The position numbers and the translations under genes are program-made. Of a stretch of 43,285 nucleotides of DNA, positions 40,865 to 43,285 are shown one piece after another. Below the pieces are notes generated by a model. The model was not told where the DNA came from. It did not search any database and saw nothing but the letters and a program-made list of their open reading frames with translations. Within the stretch, counting starts at the first letter, position 1, and each line of letters opens with the position of its first letter. Source of the DNA: a bacterium (GTDB lineage Bacteria > Gemmatimonadota > Glassbacteria > GWA2-58-10); NCBI GenBank assembly GCA_021372515.1, contig JAJFUG010000207.1:1-43285 (forward strand), given 5' to 3'.

Positions 40865-42120
40865 CCAGGCGAATACTCCTCCTCCCGGTCCTGCTGTTGC
40901 TCATCGTCCTGGCCGCCACGCTGCACGGCCAGGACACGGCTGTCTGTTTCGAGTGCCACAACGACCAGTCCGCCACCGGCTCACGCGGCGACACGCTCTA
41001 TGTCGACTCCGAGCGCTGGACCGCCTCGGTCCACGCCCAGGCCGGCCTGGAGTGCACCGCCTGCCACCAGGACCTGGCCGGCGTGACCGACTGGCCACAC
41101 CCGGAGAGCCTTAAGAAAGTGGACTGCTCGGCCTGCCACGACAAGGCCATGCTCGACTGGACCGGCAGCGTGCACGGCAAGGCGGCCCACGACAAGGGCG
41201 ACCTTGACGCCGCCGGGTGCGCCGACTGCCACGGCTCGCACTATATCCTGCCGGTCAAGGACCCGCAGAGTCCGGTCTACCCCTCCAACCTGCCGGCCAC
41301 CTGCCTGCGCTGCCACGCCGACAGCAGCCTGGGACTCAAGCACGAGGGTATGGGCAAGCCCGAAAAAGCCAGCCTCTACCTGGGAAGCGTGCACGCCCAG
41401 GCCCTGGAAAAGCGCGGCCTTGTGATCTCGGCCACCTGCTCGAGCTGCCACGGCTCACACAGCATCCAGCCGCTGGACAAGTTCCTGGCCGGCATTCCCC
41501 GCACCTGCGGCGAGTGCCACGCCGGCATCTACCGGGACTATGTGGAGGGCGTGCACGGCGCGGAGTACCTTAAAGGCAACCGGGATGTCCCGCTCTGCAC
41601 CGACTGCCACGGCGAGCACGACATCCGCCCGCCGGATGACCCCGAGAGCCGGGTGAACCCGCGCCAGCTGGCCCAGGTCTGCTCGCGCTGCCACGAGGAC
41701 CAGAGCCTGAGCGCCAAGTACGGCCTGCCCCTGGGACGGCTGGACAGCTATCTGACCAGCTACCACGGCGTGGCGCTCAAGCTGGGCGACATGCGTGTGG
41801 CCAACTGCGCCAGTTGCCACGGGTTCCACAACATCCGGCCCTCAAGCGACCCCAAAAGCCCGGTCAACCCGGCCAACCTGGCCGCCACCTGCGGCAAGTG
41901 CCACCCCAACGCCGGGGAGAATTTCGCCAAGGGCAAGATCCACGTGCAGGGCCAGCCGCACGAGAACCTGGGCGCTTGGCTGGTCAAGCGGGCCTATGTG
42001 CTGCTGATCCTGGCCCTGGTGGGCGGGTTCGTGGGCTACATCACGCTCGACCTGGCCGCGCGTCGCCGCAGACGGACGCAGGGCGGCGATAAAGAAGAAG
42101 GCCCGGAGAAAAAGCCATGA
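40861..42120 (+). CDS. 11-heme membrane-anchored cytochrome c (second paralogue)
   Basis: A 419-residue paralogue of the preceding cytochrome. After the signal peptide (ILLLPVLLLLIVLAATLHG) come CFECH, CTACH, CSACH, CADCH, CLRCH, CSSCH, CGECH, CTDCH, CSRCH, CASCH and CGKCH, eleven motifs in the same spacing order. The SVHA, SVHG, GVHG and YHG segments (TASVHAQAG, TGSVHGKAA, LGSVHAQAL) are again present. A C-terminal helix (YVLLILALVGGFVGYITLDLA) and a basic tail (RRRRRTQGGDKEE) anchor it. It overlaps the gene before it (ATGA at 40861) and the one after it (ATGA at 42117), which ties synthesis of all three proteins together. Sequence divergence between the two cytochromes suggests separate positions in a relay. 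Confidence 0.88.
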   Translation: MTRRILLLPVLLLLIVLAATLHGQDTAVCFECHNDQSATGSRGDTLYVDSERWTASVHAQAGLECTACHQDLAGVTDWPHPESLKKVDCSACHDKAMLDWTGSVHGKAAHDKGDLDAAGCADCHGSHYILPVKDPQSPVYPSNLPATCLRCHADSSLGLKHEGMGKPEKASLYLGSVHAQALEKRGLVISATCSSCHGSHSIQPLDKFLAGIPRTCGECHAGIYRDYVEGVHGAEYLKGNRDVPLCTDCHGEHDIRPPDDPESRVNPRQLAQVCSRCHEDQSLSAKYGLPLGRLDSYLTSYHGVALKLGDMRVANCASCHGFHNIRPSSDPKSPVNPANLAATCGKCHPNAGENFAKGKIHVQGQPHENLGAWLVKRAYVLLILALVGGFVGYITLDLAARRRRRTQGGDKEEGPEKKP

Positions 42121-42920
42121 GCGCGCGAGAGGACGAATACGCCGACCGCCTGGTCGAACACGAGGGCCGTCTGTACTACCAGCGCTTTTCAGTGGTCCAG
42201 CGGGTCCAGCATATCCTGCTCTTTTCGAGCTTTTTCGCCCTGATCGCCACCGGCATGCCTCTGCTGTTCGCCGGCAGCCCGCTCGTGCGCCACATGTTTT
42301 TCTTCGAAGGGGCCTACGAGCTGCGCGGGCTGATCCACCGGGTTGCCGCGGTGGTGCTCCTGGCGGCGTCGGTGTTTCATGTGTTCTACGTGCTGTTCAG
42401 CGTGCGCGGCAACAGCGACCTTCGGCGCATGGTGGTCTGGATCGACGACATCCGCCAGGCGTTCGCCATGCTGAGTTTCAACCTTGGACGCAGCGGCGAG
42501 CCGCCCCGTTTCGACCGTTTCAATTTCATCGAGAAATTCGAGTACTACGCCGCGGCCTGGGGCAGCGCGATCATGCTGGCCACCGGGGCCTGCCTCTGGT
42601 TCCCGGTCCAGGCTACGCTGGTGTTCCCGCGGCCCGTGCTCGACATCATCCGTGTGATCCACGGCTTCGAGGCGATCCTGGCTTTCCTGGCGGTGATCAT
42701 CTGGCACATGTACAACGTGCACCTGAACCCGGAGGTGTTCCCGATGAGCCGGGTCTGGATGAACGGCCGCATGGAGCTGGAGCACCTGGCCGAGCACCAC
42801 CCGCTGGAGTTCGAGCGCATGCTGCGGCACATCCCGGCGGATATGGCCGGACGGGTGCGGGCGCAGATGGGCGTGCATTTCCCCTCCGGCCCCACAGTGT
42901 CCGGGGCCGTCACGACCTGA
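42117..42920 (+). CDS. cytochrome b membrane subunit (b/b6- or FdhI-like)
   Basis: A 267-residue membrane cytochrome b with about four helices (VQRVQHILLFSSFFALIATGMPLLF, GLIHRVAAVVLLAASVFHVFYVLF, AAAWGSAIMLATGACLWF, HGFEAILAFLAVIIWHMYNV). Likely b-heme ligands are H32, H74, H88, H182, H197 and H202, a pattern for two hemes as in formate dehydrogenase gamma and related quinone-linked b subunits. It has no signal peptide and opens with an acidic cytoplasmic tail. It follows two 11-heme cytochromes with an ATGA overlap, and a third multiheme cytochrome follows after 42 bases. It probably carries electrons between menaquinone and the periplasmic hemes; the direction is inferred. Confidence 0.85.
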   Translation: MSAREDEYADRLVEHEGRLYYQRFSVVQRVQHILLFSSFFALIATGMPLLFAGSPLVRHMFFFEGAYELRGLIHRVAAVVLLAASVFHVFYVLFSVRGNSDLRRMVVWIDDIRQAFAMLSFNLGRSGEPPRFDRFNFIEKFEYYAAAWGSAIMLATGACLWFPVQATLVFPRPVLDIIRVIHGFEAILAFLAVIIWHMYNVHLNPEVFPMSRVWMNGRMELEHLAEHHPLEFERMLRHIPADMAGRVRAQMGVHFPSGPTVSGAVTT

Positions 42921-42962
42921 CAGAGACAACTGAACCATTCAACTCTTTACGGAACCCGGCGC

Positions 42963-43285
42963 ATGCACGCACTCGACCTTGAACGTTCTGTCACGAGCCG
43001 CAAAGCAGCCGCTTTTTGCCTCGTCCTGCCGCTTTTCTTACTCGGCCTGTTTGTCGCCCGGCCCGCCGCGGCCCAGGATTCCAAAGTCTGCCTGACCTGC
43101 CACGGCCAGACCGACCTGAGCACAACTGATTCCAGCGGAGCCGAGCACTCGCTCTATATCCGCGCGGCCCAGCTGGACAGCTCCAGCCACGCGTCCTTAA
43201 GCTGCGTGGACTGCCACGCCGCCCTGGCCGGAGTGGATGAGGGCGGCCACGACACCCCGGTGCCGCAGGTGGACTGTTCCACCTG
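42963..43285 (+). CDS. third multiheme cytochrome c, cut by window end
   Basis: Incomplete: 107 residues are visible before the window ends without a stop. The signal peptide (FCLVLPLFLLGLFVARPAAAQ) is followed by CLTCH and CVDCH, and a third motif is cut at CSTC. The spacing and SSHASLSC segment match the start of the two 11-heme cytochromes, so this is a third relative. It lies 42 bases after the cytochrome b stop, a wider gap than between its upstream neighbours. Its full heme number cannot be seen. Confidence 0.7.
   Translation, partial: MHALDLERSVTSRKAAAFCLVLPLFLLGLFVARPAAAQDSKVCLTCHGQTDLSTTDSSGAEHSLYIRAAQLDSSSHASLSCVDCHAALAGVDEGGHDTPVPQVDCST

Noticed and set aside
1-43285. CRISPR array, prophage or tRNA
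   Set aside because: No spaced direct repeats, phage genes or tRNA-like cloverleaf were found by reading; a covariance-model search could still find something small.

Overview
The window is high-GC DNA from a Gram-negative, probably anaerobic or facultatively anaerobic bacterium. Outer-membrane barrels, Tat-type signals and multiheme periplasmic cytochromes support this. The mixture of an Omp85 protein, a very large uncharacterised barrel, URO-D-family enzymes, glycoside hydrolases and multiheme cytochromes recalls uncultivated FCB-type lineages (Latescibacterota, Glassbacteria, Zixibacteria, Gemmatimonadota relatives). That placement is inference only. No rRNA, tRNA, CRISPR array or prophage was recognised. 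The only mobile DNA is a decayed IS1182-type element.

Region 1 (1-9.5 kb) is mainly metabolic. It holds a GT4 glycosyltransferase, QueC with a translationally coupled 68-residue cysteine protein, a sugar isomerase-like TIM barrel with a TTG start, phosphotransacetylase with a TTG start, and a minus-strand operon of phenylacetate-CoA ligase, class I aminotransferase and a DJ-1/PfpI protein. A second operon pairs a catalytically degenerate inositol-monophosphatase-like protein with a left-handed beta-helix protein.

Region 2 (9.5-16 kb) is a minus-strand envelope operon: a secreted propeller-like protein, a 1168-residue outer-membrane barrel and an Omp85/BamA-like protein. An intergenic cluster of GTAGGGGC-bounded palindromes lies inside it; similar palindromes recur elsewhere in the window.

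Region 3 (16-26 kb) concerns sugars: a GH1 beta-glucosidase, the IS remnant, a fusion of a DoxX-like membrane domain, a Tat-like anchor and a TIM-barrel domain, two different URO-D-family proteins, a KDG-type PfkB kinase, a VOC protein, a small membrane protein and a Tat-type GH43 hydrolase.

Region 4 (26-33.4 kb) carries addB-addA (double-strand-break repair helicase-nuclease) followed by a MoaC-MoaB fusion gene.

Region 5 (33.4 kb to the end) is a redox block. It has a c-heme sensor with a histidine phosphoacceptor domain but no ATPase domain, two half-size PepSY-type membrane proteins, and two divergent respiratory operons separated by an AT-rich control region. The leftward operon encodes a four-cluster Fe-S protein, an NrfD/HybB quinone-reactive membrane subunit and a tetraheme cytochrome. 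The rightward operon encodes two paralogous 11-heme membrane-anchored cytochromes, a cytochrome b and a third multiheme cytochrome cut by the window end, with ATGA overlaps between the first three genes. Together they look like a quinone-to-periplasm electron-transfer system with at least 28 predicted c-type heme sites in the visible part.
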